64,000 nucleotides of DNA from positions 5,580,001 to 5,644,000 of the forward strand of contig JALJCS010000037.1 in the NCBI GenBank assembly GCA_023055355.1, given 5' to 3'. This stretch comes from Agelaius tricolor. Taxonomy: Eukaryota; Chordata; Aves; Passeriformes; Icteridae. Shown here one piece after another: positions 33,784 to 45,911 of this stretch (position 1 is its first letter; every line of letters starts with the position of its first letter). The position numbers and the translations under genes were made by a program. Under the pieces are notes generated by a model that ran no database searches, was not told the origin of the DNA, and saw only the letters and a list, made by a program, of their open reading frames with translations.

Positions 33784-34384
33784 TGTCCTAGGGTGACGTT
33801 ATGATGCTTGTATCCCCATTCATGTGTTCTGTGAATGTTGGATATTATGTTCTGTACCTTTAAGACTGGCTCTGAAGAGGGAATGTTTTGTTTTGGTTTT
33901 CTTATCAGCCTGGCGGGACACAGAGACTGCAGCTTTTGCTTTTCCTGCTTTTGCTTTTCGCTTTGCTCTCTCTCACTCTTGCTTGCTTCGCTTCTGCTTG
34001 CTTTTGCTCATTAGCTAGTTTAGCTAAACTGTCCAAATTTCTTCCTGGACCATTTCTCCTTTCCTTTTACTGACCATTTTGAACCTGCTCCGGACTGGGA
34101 CCTGGGAAACACCGAGAGTTTGCACCTTGTGGCCTGCAGCAGCTGGCGCAGCGCCGGAGGGACTGAGAAGAGAGTGAGCACCCCCCCAAGAGAGACTTTC
34201 TGAATTTGTCATCTTTTTCAGAGCGGTGTCATCCGGAATTGTTCCTTTTGCGTGCTGGGGGGTGCTGTGCCTATTAAATAAACAGGTTCGTTCCACTTCT
34301 CTCTGAGGAATCCTTCCCGAACCAGTTGCGGGGAGGGGGCCCTAATTTGGAAATTCTCCTCCAAATTTGCCCTAAACCAGGACA
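33784..34384 (+). mobile_element. Solo LTR, LTR-A copy 5 (best preserved)
   Basis: It runs from 'tgtcctagggtgacg' to 'ccctaaaccaggaca' (601 bp). The ends are perfect inverted repeats TGTCCT/AGGACA. It is flanked by a perfect 5-bp duplication 'acatc' (33779-33783 and 34385-34389). Its first 200 bases are nearly identical to copy 3. It carries AATAAA near 34277. Confidence 0.95.
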
Positions 34385-34389
34385 ACATC

Positions 34390-36037
34390 GCAATCTCTAA
34401 GATTTAAAAATGGATGATGAAGTTTTATATCCAGTAAAGTGTAAGGCTTCACATTTTAATCTGATTTGCATTTTGGTGAAAGCCGGGCATCCTTTGCAAT
34501 TTACCAGATAACAAGGGATTTAGAACAGTAAGTATGCAAGTAATCTTTTGGACCCTTCATCTCCCTTCTTATGACAATGAATACATTTATTAAGCTTGTT
34601 GTCCTGGCATGTTTTTATTCCATCAGGGGATTTGATCATACAAATGTCTAGTCATTCTTTCCTTGTTTTCAACCACTCTAAGAGCATTAATCAGAACTAT
34701 TCAGTAGTTCTTGATCTGCAACAGTGATGAGCACTAGACTGGTAAGAGTCAGTGGGCATCAGCAGATCCCCTATGACAGCAGGAGGCGGGCTGTTCTGGC
34801 AGGACTGATGTTTGAGAGGCTCGAATTCTGTGAAATAGAACATTCGAGGGATGGGAAACATGGAAACAGATTCTGAGCTTTCAACCCACCACATGAGCAA
34901 GTAATAAGGCAGGTAATTTTCTGTGGAAATTTCTTTAGCCCCAGTGTTGTGGATGATGATTACTCTTCCTACCTCCTTTGGCCAGCTACCAGCTTTCCCC
35001 TCCATTACTCTGCTTCTGGACAGAAAACCAGAAGAAGGGATTTTTGACCAAAACACCTATCAGGACCTTAGAGTGTTTTTTGCTCCAAAATGTTTCAAGG
35101 CAGATAGGGAAACAATTCCATTTTCGAGAGTGTGTTGAGAAGACATGGTTGAAAGTTAAAAACATTGGGTTCTGTTTCTATATATGTTACTGATTGTGCT
35201 TATTATCTTAGTCATGTAATATATATATATATATATATATATATTTGGTAGGGTTTGTCCTTTTTTATTTTTCTTGGGGTTTTTTTCCTTTTTTTTTTTT
35301 TTTGATGCATCCTTGAGATAAAAGGCCAAAAGTACAGAAAAGTTCTGTACGGTTAAAATACTTTTGAGATGCCTCATGCTGAAAAACTTGTAGCTACTGC
35401 TAAGGCCCATTGGCCAATTCCTGCTTCATTTCTGAGAAGCTATAAAATTCCCATCTGTATTTTAGTTCTAACAATTTGTTGTTATGGTGGAGATGCAAAT
35501 TAAGACCAACCATTTTTGAATCTGTAGGGATGTATTTACCATTTTGTAGCTGCCTTTTCAGTTTCTGAGCCACTATTGAAAAAAAGGAGAAGTATCTACA
35601 CTGTTTTCAACCTGTAGACCATCCACTACTGTCCACATGCTCAGATTCAAAGGCAAACAAGCCTGTCTGGCCTCATTGGGAGGAATTATTTGCATTCAAA
35701 AGACTAGACTAGTATTTGATTTCCACCAGCAGAGTCCATTGGGCAGCTCCTGTCATCTGCATTTCAATATTTAATCCTCCTCTATGTTTACTGTGCAAAG
35801 CTCTTTCAGAATGATGGTGTGCCCACTGTCTCACCAGCTGTGACGTTTGCAGCGAGTCTCCCACGGAAAGGAGCTGTAAAAAAGGCAAGCCAGGGCAGTG
35901 ATTTCTGTTGCTCAATACCCACAAATCAAAGCTATTTAGTCTAATTTAAGGCTGAAAAAGAATTCAAAATGCCTTCAAAGGATTCAAAAAATCATCAGAC
36001 AATACTGCAGTTCAGTATTCAGGACAAGAGCATATCC
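34390..36037. other. Non-coding with simple repeats
   Basis: No gene recognised. It includes an (AT)13 tract (35219-35244) and a T-rich patch (35279-35303). Confidence 0.5.
35219..35244. repeat. (AT)13 microsatellite
   Basis: Thirteen uninterrupted AT units followed by a T-rich stretch. Confidence 0.97.
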
Positions 36038-36042
36038 CACAG

Positions 36043-37244
36043 TGTGGTGGTTTGACAGGAAATGTGTTTTCTGGGATGCTGTGGTGAGGCCAATAAATGT
36101 TCAGATTTTAATATTGGCACCTAATGTGGCCATTGGGACATTGGATGTGCCTCTGAGAAAACAGGGTTAAAAGCAGGGCTCTCCCCTGGGAGGCTCTCTT
36201 GGGTTCCGGTCAGGGAAAGGTTCAGATCTCCCCTGCCTGGCTGCGGGCTGGGCGGGGCAGGGGAAGCCCCCCGGCTGGGTGAGGTAGGCTGGGTCCCTGG
36301 CCAGAAGGGAGGTGAAGGCCCCTGCAGGATGGAAGGGTGGAGGAGCACTGAGAGGCATCGGGCAGCCATCCCCACCCCGCCCCAGGAGAGATAGAGAGAG
36401 AGCTGGTGCCTGTTCTTGGCCGGGCGAGAAGGAGAAGAGGGGAGTGCAAGAAGGTGCCTGGCAGGGCAGCCATGGGAGTTCTGGACAGACAGAGCCTCAG
36501 ATTTTTAACCCTTTTCTTGGATGATGGAAAAATGCTAATCCTCCTGGAGTTGAATGAGAAGAGAGATATAGAGGAGATACGAGGAAATGGGCCACGAGAG
36601 AAATAGAGAAGAACGCAGGTGGAAGAGATGATGGAGTAGCTTATGCTGGACTCTTTGTGTGTAGCCATGGACAGAGCCATGTTTCCTTGTGATACAGGGA
36701 CTGCATTCTAGGGGGAGGCAATGCCTCAGGACCAAGAGGGTTCGGTGTGGGTACCCCTTGGCCCCAGGGGGTGAAAAATATGGGGGGGACAGATGTCCCA
36801 AAGTTGAGACTGTGCCTTTTTGCAGTGGGACGAAGCATCCTTAAAAGTCGACCCTAGAAGCAGCTCTGGTCTGTGTTCAGTGGTGAGAGCAGTGGACATG
36901 AAAGGAAGAGGTCACCATTGGCACAAGAAGGACTCCTTCTCCTCTTGATGAACTGAGGATTGAGTATTCTGAAGGGTGGTGCTGGACCGAGAGTCGATGA
37001 TTTGGGGGATGTATTGTATTGGGAATTTGGGGAGGAGGAGGAGGAGATGTATTTGTGAAGTTTTCATTTTCCTTGTGTGTTTCTTTTTTTTTTTTTTCCT
37101 TTCCCTTGTAGTTTAGTTAATAATTATTTTTTTTTCCTAAGTGGGAGCCTGCTTTGCTTATTCCTGGTCACATCTCCCAGCAGAAACCAGGGAGAGAGTA
37201 TACTCATGGGGGCACTGGCATTGTCCCAGTGTCAAGCCATGACA
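36043..37244 (+). mobile_element. Solo LTR, family LTR-C, 1.2 kb
   Basis: It starts 'tgtggtggtttgacagg' and ends 'gtgtcaagccatgaca', which form an imperfect inverted pair. It is flanked by a perfect 5-bp duplication 'cacag' (36038-36042 and 37245-37249). It has a GC-rich U3-like half (36180-36480) and a T-rich stretch near 37085-37140. No internal retroviral sequence remains. It is unrelated to LTR-A by its ends. Confidence 0.88.
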
Positions 37245-37247
37245 CAC

Positions 37248-37630
37248 AGGCTGAGAGAATGAGGGCTGTTTAGCCTGGTGAAGAGAAGGTTGCATGGAGA
37301 CCTCACAACACCTTCCAATATCTGAAGGGAAGCAGGAGAGGGACTCTTCATTAGCAACTCTGGAGGCAGGACAATGGGCAATGGCTTCAAAATGAAAGAG
37401 GGCAGGTTGAAATTAGATACTCGGAAGAAATTCTTCCCTGTGAGGGTGGTGAAGCACTGGCACAGAGAGCCTGGAGAAGTTATGGACACCCCAACCTGGT
37501 GTTCAAGGGCAGGCTGGATGGGGCTCTGAGCAACCTGAGCAAGTAAAAGGTGTCCCCGCCCATGTCAGAGAACTAGATGGCCTTTACGGTCTTTGTCTAC
37601 CCCGGCCATTCTATGATCCTGTGATTCTGC
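37248..37630 (+). mobile_element. CR1 LINE 3' end, sense
   Basis: A classical CR1 3' end: 'ggctgagagaatgagggctg', then 'gaaattcttccctgtgaggg', 'ggctggatggggctctgagc', closing with the octamer-type tail 'attctatgatcctgtgattc'. It is 5'-truncated at the LTR-C target site, so LTR-C landed at or just inside its 5' edge. Confidence 0.92.
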
Positions 37631-38439
37631 TGTGGTAGCGTTCAGGATGGAGCGTGTTCTGCATGTTGGCCATTTCCAATACACCATTGGTTCCAGGTGC
37701 CTTACACGAGCTTGCTCCCTGAAAATTCTGTCAGAATGAAGAACATCTCTCTATATATTAGACACATAATAAATGAAGAAATGGGTTTGCACATTTGTCC
37801 ACTAAGTTGTGGATGAGATTGCTGTGAAGTTTCATTTGGTTTTTTTGTTTGCTCATGAGGCCGACGGTCCTCGTGTCAGCTGCCTCAAAGGCAGCATTTG
37901 GCTCCTCCGCCTCCCTTCTCCCTCCTGCCTCTTTCAATTTCTTTCCCTTGACAATTTAATGTCGTTTTCCCTTTCATACCTGAAAATCCCTGCATGCTTC
38001 TGGGCTTTCTCCCTTTTCATACAGATCTTCTTCCACCCTTGACAATCCATACTTTTCATACCATAAGGGCCTGCCCTTCAGGCATAAAAGACTTTGATTC
38101 CTTATTATATCTATGGGAATTTAATTAATAGCTTCATGCCTTTTCATAGAAAGAGTAGGGAATTGATAGCTTGTTCCCTGAAGTACAGAAGGAAGAGAAT
38201 GAAACATGAATCATGTGGAGTGGAAAAGTTGCTATCTATTTTCTTCCAAGAACTACCCCAAAAGATGCAGGGGGTGATGAAGCCTGGCTAGATGAGTTTC
38301 CCTTCTAATGGAAGGAAACAACCACGCCACTTCATACAAGTCAGTCCTATAGAAGAGAGAAATTCACTTCTGGGAACATTGCAGGATTTGAATGCAGAGT
38401 CACACTCATCTTTTGTTGCTTTGTTGTCTGCTTGGCATG
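37631..38439. other. Non-coding, nothing recognised
   Basis: No gene or repeat family recognised before the degenerate satellite begins. Confidence 0.45.
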
Positions 38440-40020
38440 GAACACGCTGCTTTGAAGAGGGAAGTGACTAACAGACAGTCCACTTTACAAACACATATGC
38501 TTCCCTCTTCTTCTGAGACCTCGGCACAGAGCCCTCTTTGGCATGGTACTTCAAGGTAAGAAGGAGCGGGCAGAGGGCACTGGGAACAGACAGCAGTTTG
38601 CAGGTTGTATAGGAAAGAGGACTGCCCCTTGAATGTGGTGCAAATACAAACTTCCACCAGTTTCAGGGGTACACTTCAGCCAAGCTTGTTGTCCTGGCAC
38701 ATTTTTTCTCTGTGAAACGCTTTGCGGTATGATCTGGACGACAAGAGACGCAGAATACGGGGCTACGTAGTGCTGAGAAGGTAAGTGCCTGGCCCCAGGG
38801 TCTTTTGGCAGAAGCAGTGCACTAGAGCCGTTGGCTGCTGCCACAATGATCTGTGTGAGAAACAGATGCCTAATCCCCTCCGGGAGAGTAAAAGCAGGAT
38901 TGGTTACAAGAGTCGCAGAGCACTGGGCTGGTGGCTGCCCCATACCAGCTGTAAAAGGAGCATGACTCCTACTGGCCTACCAACCAAACTCATGGTGGCA
39001 GTGGTAAGGATTAAAGTTCAGTGAGAGCTATTTGTGCCGCTACCTATGGCCCTTCTGTGGAAACAAATGTGCCTACCTTTAGGTTCCGAGATCCAGAGAA
39101 CACAATGGTAGTTGCAGCGGAAAAGGGAAGGACAGAGCGCACTGGTGAGCTTGATGTGGCTTACACAGGGCAGGCAGAAGGTGCAGCCCAAGTCTCGCTT
39201 TTATTTCTAGAGCCTTTTTCTACGCAAACAGCTGCTGGATGTTTGCAACAAAGATGTGAGTGTGAAAAAGTGAGGGCAGGTCTATGTGGGAAAGAAGATA
39301 CAAAGCATTGTGCGCAGTTTAAAAGCTCTTTAGAAAAAAAAGGAGTTACTTTGAGAACATCTTCTGTCTTGACACTTCCACCTGTGCGATCTTTAGCTGC
39401 TTTGGACATGGCCACAATGAAAGAATGTGAAAATATTTGCGCTGCCAATGTCAGGTTGCACAGGAAAGAGGGTAGGTTGGCAAATGCCTTCTGTCCTGGC
39501 ACATCTGTCAGTCAGAAGTGCAGCTGAAAACGCTTGGCTGTAGCGATAGTCTCTGTCACTTTGAGAGAATGTGCTGATGCACGTATATATATCATTGAGA
39601 AAGTACGTGAGAATCGCTAGTATGTTTCGTTTGGTTGACAGACTGCAAAGGGACCGTTATGGCCAGCACTGCCTTTTTGTTGTAGGACTTTTTCTTTGAG
39701 AGCAGCCGCTGGACATTTTGAAGCGGTTTGGGATCTTCAAGCGTTCGAGTGCAAGATGGTACCTAGATCTTGAGGGAAAGTGCATATCTCCAGGAAGCTG
39801 AATGCAGTTCAGTGGGTGCAAGTTACATGTTGAGCAGCTGATGGCCCAGAAAACTTTCTAAAATGAAGAGGCCATGCTGCAATTGCCTTTTATTTTGAAG
39901 CTTCTAAACTGTGCAGCCAACAATGAAATGATGCTTTGTAGAGAGCTTTTTGGATAATTGGTTAGCTGAGAAAGGACATTTCGATGTGATACCGATGGCT
40001 AAGGATAGGGGATACAAGCT
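38440..40020 (+). repeat. Degenerate tandem repeat, period about 183 bp (left block)
   Basis: Related phrases recur: 'cctggcacatttttt' (38692), 'ctgtcctggcacatctgtc' (39492) and its counterpart 183 bp later (about 39674, 'ttgttgtaggacttttt'). Other parts recur too: 'gctgagaaggtaagtgcc' (38772), 'gagaaagtacgtgagaatcg' (39597), 'cagccgctggacattttg' (39702). The same order and spacing appear at 43340-43720. Units are strongly diverged, and 38850-39000 may be rearranged. Open frames here, such as 39021-39527, are incidental. Confidence 0.65.
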
Positions 40021-40479
40021 GGGAACTAAGCAACCAGTGTCCAATCACTGACAAAGGTCACAGTGACCTTCTCTGAAACGGGAAGACGGGGGAGAAAATC
40101 GCTTGCCAGAAAATGTAGATATCTTAGGTAGAGAAGCTGGAAGAATGCAAACATAGAAGCAAAATAATTATTAGAAGATAGAAGTAGGTGTGGTTGATCC
40201 AAGTGTGCTTTAACCAATAATGAACTCAGCTTTTGCAATATGTATAAGCTTCATTAACACCAATATAAATATGTGTGAGTTTTCAATAAACTTCGGGATT
40301 TGCCATTCACGCATATGGTGTGTCGCATTTCTCCCGCCGTTCACGACAATTCTTCTTCCTTCTGGGCTACATGCAGGATCCCATTCTGTCAGTACCCGAG
40401 AGCCAGGATCCACAGCGGAGCTCTTGTCCCTCCACTGCTCCCACACGAACGGGGCTGGGCTAGAAAAGTGCTTGTCTTT
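40021..40479. other. Spacer between oppositely oriented repeat blocks
   Basis: AT-rich at 40100-40300. No repeat kernel recognised and no gene seen. Confidence 0.4.
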
Positions 40480-41660
40480 TTCCTGGGCACTGTCAGCGCT
40501 CTTCTAAATAACCACACCACAGCATTGTCAACTCACAAAACCAGGACACGCACCGAGCCCAGCTCACAACTACCCCCAGGACCCAGCCAAGTCAGAAACG
40601 TCCCTGCTCTCCAATCAACTGTGTCAGGACAAAAAGATGTCACTGATCTTCCCCTTCCAAGTGGATACTCTTCTTTGCCCCACACTCAAAGGCCGACACC
40701 AGATCTTCTGCCCTAACAAACTTTTTCTCTCTCACAGAGCCTGGTAACAAACTTGAAAATGTTGGCCGAGCTCGCAAAACTGTTGGTGGAGAAAGCTCTT
40801 TGCTGCCTACAATTTCAATTGCACCCATCAAACTATAAACGTGCACCCTGCTATCGCCACTTTCCTTCTCAGCTCTAGGTACCACCGTAAGCCTTCAATC
40901 TCTCAGAGTCAGGATCCAAATGGGATGGCACCAGGGACTGCTCACACAGTCCCTAAAGCTACAAGGGACAAAAACCTGTCCTGCAGAGGCCTGGCCTGGC
41001 CTCTGCATTGCCACTGACAGTTCAACAACTCGAACCCAGAGAACTGCCTATTGGGAAAAGCCTTTCAATTCACTGAGACCACCCAAAGTGGCCACCCAAA
41101 CTTTGCCAAAGGGAGGAGGAACTAGAAGCCCATCTCAAAAGAAATGGCATCCCCTCCTCCAAAATCCAAAGCATCCAGGGCCTGATCCTCTACAAAGGTG
41201 TCAGACCACTGTTATTGGGCATTACCCGTGCGGGGCACTAGCTAGGCTGCACACCAAGACCCAGCGCAGCTCTTTACCTTGTCCAAAAGAAGTGTGCTGG
41301 CAGAATTTCAAGAAGGCTGCCTTGAGAAAGTGGAAAACACATACCAAATGGATTCTTGCAGGAAGGAGACTGCCTTCCAAAGATGGATACCGACTCCATG
41401 ATTGTACAAATTGAGTCAGGGCTTCCAAACCAAATATGCCAGCATAGAAAGTTGCTGCCGCCCTTAAGCTGCACGACACAGCTTCTTATCTGCACCTCCA
41501 ACACTGGGGCTAAGTTCTTTCCTTCCCATGAGAAAGCATTGCTGTTCTCCTTCAGGAACTTACCGAGCAAAAGTTGCATACCACGTCCGGTACTGACTCT
41601 GTCCAACAATGGCTCCTACACAGAAAGGACCAGGACAGAAATGTCTTGCTGTACTATACC
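40480..41660 (-). repeat. Degenerate ~183-bp repeat, inverted block
   Basis: The kernel that reads 'tctgtcctggcac' in the flanking blocks appears here reverse-complemented: 'aaaccaggacacgc' near 40538, 'gtgtcaggacaaaaagatg' at 40621, 'agtgtgctggcagaa' near 41290 and 'accaggacagaaatg' near 41630. Divergence is too high for me to set unit boundaries. Confidence 0.5.
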
Positions 41661-41729
41661 TTCCCACGATACCTTATCATCAGCCCTACCAACATTGCCA
41701 CCATATCTTTTACTTCCCAAGCAAGGAAA

Positions 41730-42990
41730 GGCACTCCAAGTCACTTGGCTTTGCCTTGCCTCCAGTACCATGTCTAGTTTTCCTAGCCTACCCTACCCTA
41801 GCTTTGCTTGCTTGCCTATGTCTGCCTTGCCTAGCCCTTCCAATAACTTCCTGGCTTTGCTTTGCCTTGTCTACCCCTCTTTGCCTTGCCTTCCATGCAG
41901 GTAAGGCAATGCAAAGCAAGTGTAGGCAATTGTAGGCAAGTCAAGGGACAGGTTGGCAAGACTGAAGCCGTGAGGGGAAAGCAAATGGAGTGGTAGGTGA
42001 GACAAGTGCCAGAAGTTAGAGGCAAGGCTGGGCATAGGAGGTAATGGTAACCGGAAGGGCTAGGCAAGGCCAAGCCCTGTAGGAAAACTGCAGGCAGGTC
42101 AAATGTGAGGCATGGGTATGCAAGGGAATGCAAAGCAATGGAGAATGAGCAGGGCATGGCAAGGAAACTGGTTGGTTGCCCAATGCAAGGCAAGAGGCAG
42201 GTCCATTCAAAGATTGCTGGTACACAAAAGCGGCCCGGACGGACCGCTCTGTCCAGCCTTGATCTTGCATGGGTCATGTCTAATCTGCACCTAAGACACT
42301 TGGGTTGCCTGCTTTCCTTTGTATGCAAAAGAACTGTCATTCTGCCCCTGAAGCCCAAGGGTGAAAGATGAACTTTGTGTCCAAAATTCAAGACATGGAA
42401 GACATGTCAGAAGAAAGCTGTCAGGACAGATAGGTGTGCTTGCACGTGGCCTCCTCCAGGCTTCTTCTCACAAGCTCCTGAAACGCTGGGCCTTGAGAAA
42501 AAATAGCCAGTGGAAGCCTGGAGAATCCTAGGAGAAGCAGGCAGGGCAATGCATGTTGAAGAGATTCCACAAAAAGAGAGGTGGTGAATTCCAGGTGGGG
42601 GACTGGTGAGCAAGGTAATGCAAGGCAAGGAAGGGGTTCAAGGACAAGGCCAGACAAGTGGTGGCTTTGCCAGGCAGGGCAAAAGAGAGGGAGACAAGGC
42701 AATAAGAGTCCGAGAAGGAGAAGGAAATGAAAGATTGGAGCTGGACAAATGGGAAGGAAAAGAAGGATAGGTGAGCAAGTCAATACAAGGCACTGGGTTG
42801 CTATGAAGGGCAAGGGAAGGACATGCATGGGTCAGGAAGGCAAGGGAAAAGAAAGGAATTGTCTGCAATGACAAGGAAATGCAAGATTGGGTAGGAAAGG
42901 CAAGGCAATGTGGGGGAGGGATAGGCAACACAATGGGTATCTTAACAGGAAATGTCCATGCACAGCAAGGCCGAAGAAGAAGTGGTAGAG
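41730..42990. repeat. CCTTGC / GCAAGG-rich tract with strand switch at about 41898
   Basis: From about 41730 to 41897 the plus strand is full of CCTTGC, TTGCCT and CTTGCC words. Right of 41898 ('gtaaggcaatgcaaagcaag') it changes to GCAAGG-type words, which thin out over the next 1.1 kb. The two sides are reverse complements in composition and partly in sequence, forming an imperfect palindrome. Long open frames here reflect low complexity. Confidence 0.7.
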
Positions 42991-42999
42991 AGGTCAAGG

Positions 43000-43780
43000 T
43001 GGGAAATAGGTGAGTGTGTGCAGCTAAGAAAGAAAGAAAGAAAGTGCGTAGCTCTCGTGTCTGTGTGTGTATGTGTGTGTGTGTGTGAAGTTTGCAGGAT
43101 GTAAAGCAAAGAAAGGTGTCTCTTGATTGTGGAGTGAATGGATGTTTTTGAACGTAAGTGGCAAGGTCCAAGCAACCTTTTCATCCTGGTACATCTGTGT
43201 GTGTGAGACATAGTCAGAAACGTCTCCTTTTAGATTCAGACTGCAAGCAGGACATAGAATGTGACTGTGTGAATAGCTGAGCAGGAAGGCACATCACATC
43301 AGCATGTTTCAACAGAAGCAGTTAGTGCGAGAAGGAGATGGACGTGTGGGACTCCAGCAATATGGCAATGCACTCAGCTGAGAAGCAAAGTGCAATGCCT
43401 CGGTGTGTGCTCTGAAAATAAAAGGCTGCAAGGAAAAAGCAAGGGGACAGGCCAGTGAAATCTTTCTGTCCTGGCACACTGAGCTGTTTGAAGGTGAACC
43501 GCTGTTTGGTTTCTCTAAGGACTCGGAGACATGGAGAGGATGTGCTTGTCCATGTAGCTGAGAAGGAAAGTGAGAATCACCGGTACGTTTGGCAGAGTTT
43601 GTAGGCTGCGAGGAGAAGGTGACGGCCAGGCCTGGCTTTTGGCTGTGGCACTTGTTGCAAGGAAGAAGCTGCTGGATGGTTAAGCTTTTGGGGATCTGCA
43701 AGAGTGAAAGACTACGCTGGTACCTCATCAAACTAATGCTTGTTGATCATCTGGCTGAATCTATGACATAAACCAGAAGT
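43000..43780 (+). repeat. Degenerate ~183-bp repeat (right block)
   Basis: Two adjacent units are easy to align: 'agctgagaagcaaagtg' (43376) with 'agctgagaaggaaagtg' (43556), and 'ttctgtcctggcacactg' (43464) with 'ttggctgtggcacttgttg' (about 43647), spaced 180-183 bp. The second unit matches 39590-39720 in the left block over most of its length. Confidence 0.7.
43062..43087 (+). repeat. (TG)n microsatellite
   Basis: A GT run with one interruption (tgtatg). A short (GAAA)4 lies just upstream at 43027-43043. Confidence 0.95.
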
Positions 43781-45823
43781 GAAATTTCCCCCCATTTCCC
43801 TCAGTTTTTTCACCTTTTCATCCAACAGCCTGGGCCTTTTTGAAGCTGCTGTCAAACGCCTTGCCTTGGAAGCTAGAAGTATCTCAGTTCACCTGCTAAG
43901 AAACAGGGAAAAGAGCTCAAGTCAATTTCAGAATTGCCCTGAGCAGAGCTGGTGTTTCGGTACCGTAAATTTCCATTGCGAATATGTGCAAAAATCACCA
44001 TTTTATTAGGCAAACATTTGAAATACACTAGCAGCTTCATCTTCTTGTCACTGCAGTCCTTGGAAGTTTTGCTATTTACTGAAACAGGAAACAGGTCAAA
44101 CACGAGAAGCTTAAGAATCCAAGCTCACTGCCATTGTACAAATAGCACAAACTTGATGAATTCAAGTTACCATTGTAACATACAGAATGGCTCTATTCAA
44201 GAAAATGGATGTGTCGTCCTTCACGGGGGCAGAAAACCTTTCTACCACGTGAACTCTGGGAGTAATCCATCATGCCTCAGTGTGCTGTGGCTGCTCAGAG
44301 AGCTACACGATGGGTCTCTTTGCCTATGGCACTCTCAGGGCTCAAAGCTGCACATAAACTCCCCCTCCTTACAGACACGCTAGTAAAGCCCACCGAAAAT
44401 GCCGTTCTCCAGACAGCTTACTGAAACCAGCTAGGAGTTCCCAGCATCACGCTGGGCACTTCTGTCCACAGATGGCTTTGCTTTTAATGAATCCAGAACA
44501 GAGCTGCGTTTTTCTAGTCTTTAGCTCTACTAAGGTATTTGATTGTAACATGGCGAGAAAAAATCTCTTTCGACAATGATAATAACAGAGGGGATAATGT
44601 ACCTTTTGCTGCTATCTTCTTTTGCTGCTCCATTTTGCTTGCTTTGTTATTGCTTTCTGTCAAAGAAACGCCAGCAAAATCCCTCATCAAGTCCTGCTGT
44701 GAAGACAGACTGCCAGAAAGGTAGAGAAACTTTGAACCTTTCCAAGACCCTTGTAGCACATGTCTTGGTCAATTGGTATGCAGATCCTTTCTTCCAGCAG
44801 GACTTTTTTGCACCGTTAGCGCACATTGAACTGAATCCCGTACAAAAGCAGTGAATAGAGGAATTGTTCTCTTTCCATTGGAATGGTGATAAAAATGCGT
44901 ATCAAATAAAAGCATTTTAGAGCAGCAGGAAGATTTTCTATGTAGCTAGCAAATCATAAAAAGATGCATATTTACCGGTGGGGTTCCTCTCGGAATTTCA
45001 AAGAATTCCAGACAGAAAACACAGCTTAGTAAACTGCAAATCTAAATCACAGTATCTAGAAAGGTGACATGAAAAAGAGCAAGAGGAAGAAAACCAAAAA
45101 GAAAACCAAAGGAAGCCAGAAATAAGGCACAACCTCTCCTCCTTCTCCACTTACTACAGTACCTTAGAAGTACCTGTGAGTGTCCTAACAGTCACATAAG
45201 TAGAAAACTGTGCCAAGAACAATTGTGGAAACTGGAAAACCATGCTATCCCAACAGAAACATAGGGTTTGCTTTCACGACGATTAAATCTGCATGCAATG
45301 CGTACGGTAAGGGTATGTTTTGTATGTTCAAAAACAATTCAAAAATATTTCCAAATTGAAGGGGCTGCTTTTTATTTCTTTTGAATTACTTGGCTAAATA
45401 TGGTGCACGTTAAAATACTGCAGAGATGTGGTTCATTTTACAGATGCCAACTGCAATGGAGGGAAGCATTTTGTGTGCTTAAGAAAGTCAAGTATTGGAG
45501 AGTGTTTTTGTTACTTCTTTAGAAGGTTAGAATATGCGTAAAAGATGCTAGCTGGGGACTTACAATTAATGAATTATTTACTGTCACTAGGTCAAATGAC
45601 ATTAGCTTTCAAAAAGGAAAAGGAGTCTTATTCCACGTGCCAATGTTAAAGTAGATTACTAAGCCTTCAGCAGAATATGGATATGAAGAGGGATATGACA
45701 TGAAAGGGTAAGCAACACTGGTGACAGCAAAAGGCTTACCTGCTTCACACAAATACAGGAGATAAAATACTATTTTTACACAAACATTGCTATCCAGAGC
45801 TTTCCTTGAAAAGTTTCACTGCC
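43781..45823. other. Non-coding, nothing recognised
   Basis: No gene or mobile element recognised. The open frames here lack domains and splice context. Confidence 0.45.
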
Positions 45824-45911
45824 AATCATGACAGTAAAATTCACTCTATCATGAATAAAATTTACTCAATCATGACAGCAAAATTTGCTCAATGATGAGT
45901 AAAATTCTTAG
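45824..45911 (+). repeat. Minisatellite, four diverged ~22-bp units
   Basis: The unit resembles 'aatcatgacagtaaaattca' and recurs as 'tatcatgaataaaatttac', 'aatcatgacagcaaaatttg' and 'aatgatgagtaaaattct'. Confidence 0.85.

Noticed and set aside
39021..39527. 168-codon plus-strand frame
   Set aside because: It lies within the degenerate ~183-bp repeat and overlaps a long minus-strand frame. No motif recognised.
41356..42828. Multiple 80-190-codon frames with Leu/Pro/Cys-rich products
   Set aside because: They are low-complexity translations of CCTTGC/GCAAGG words, open on both strands at once.
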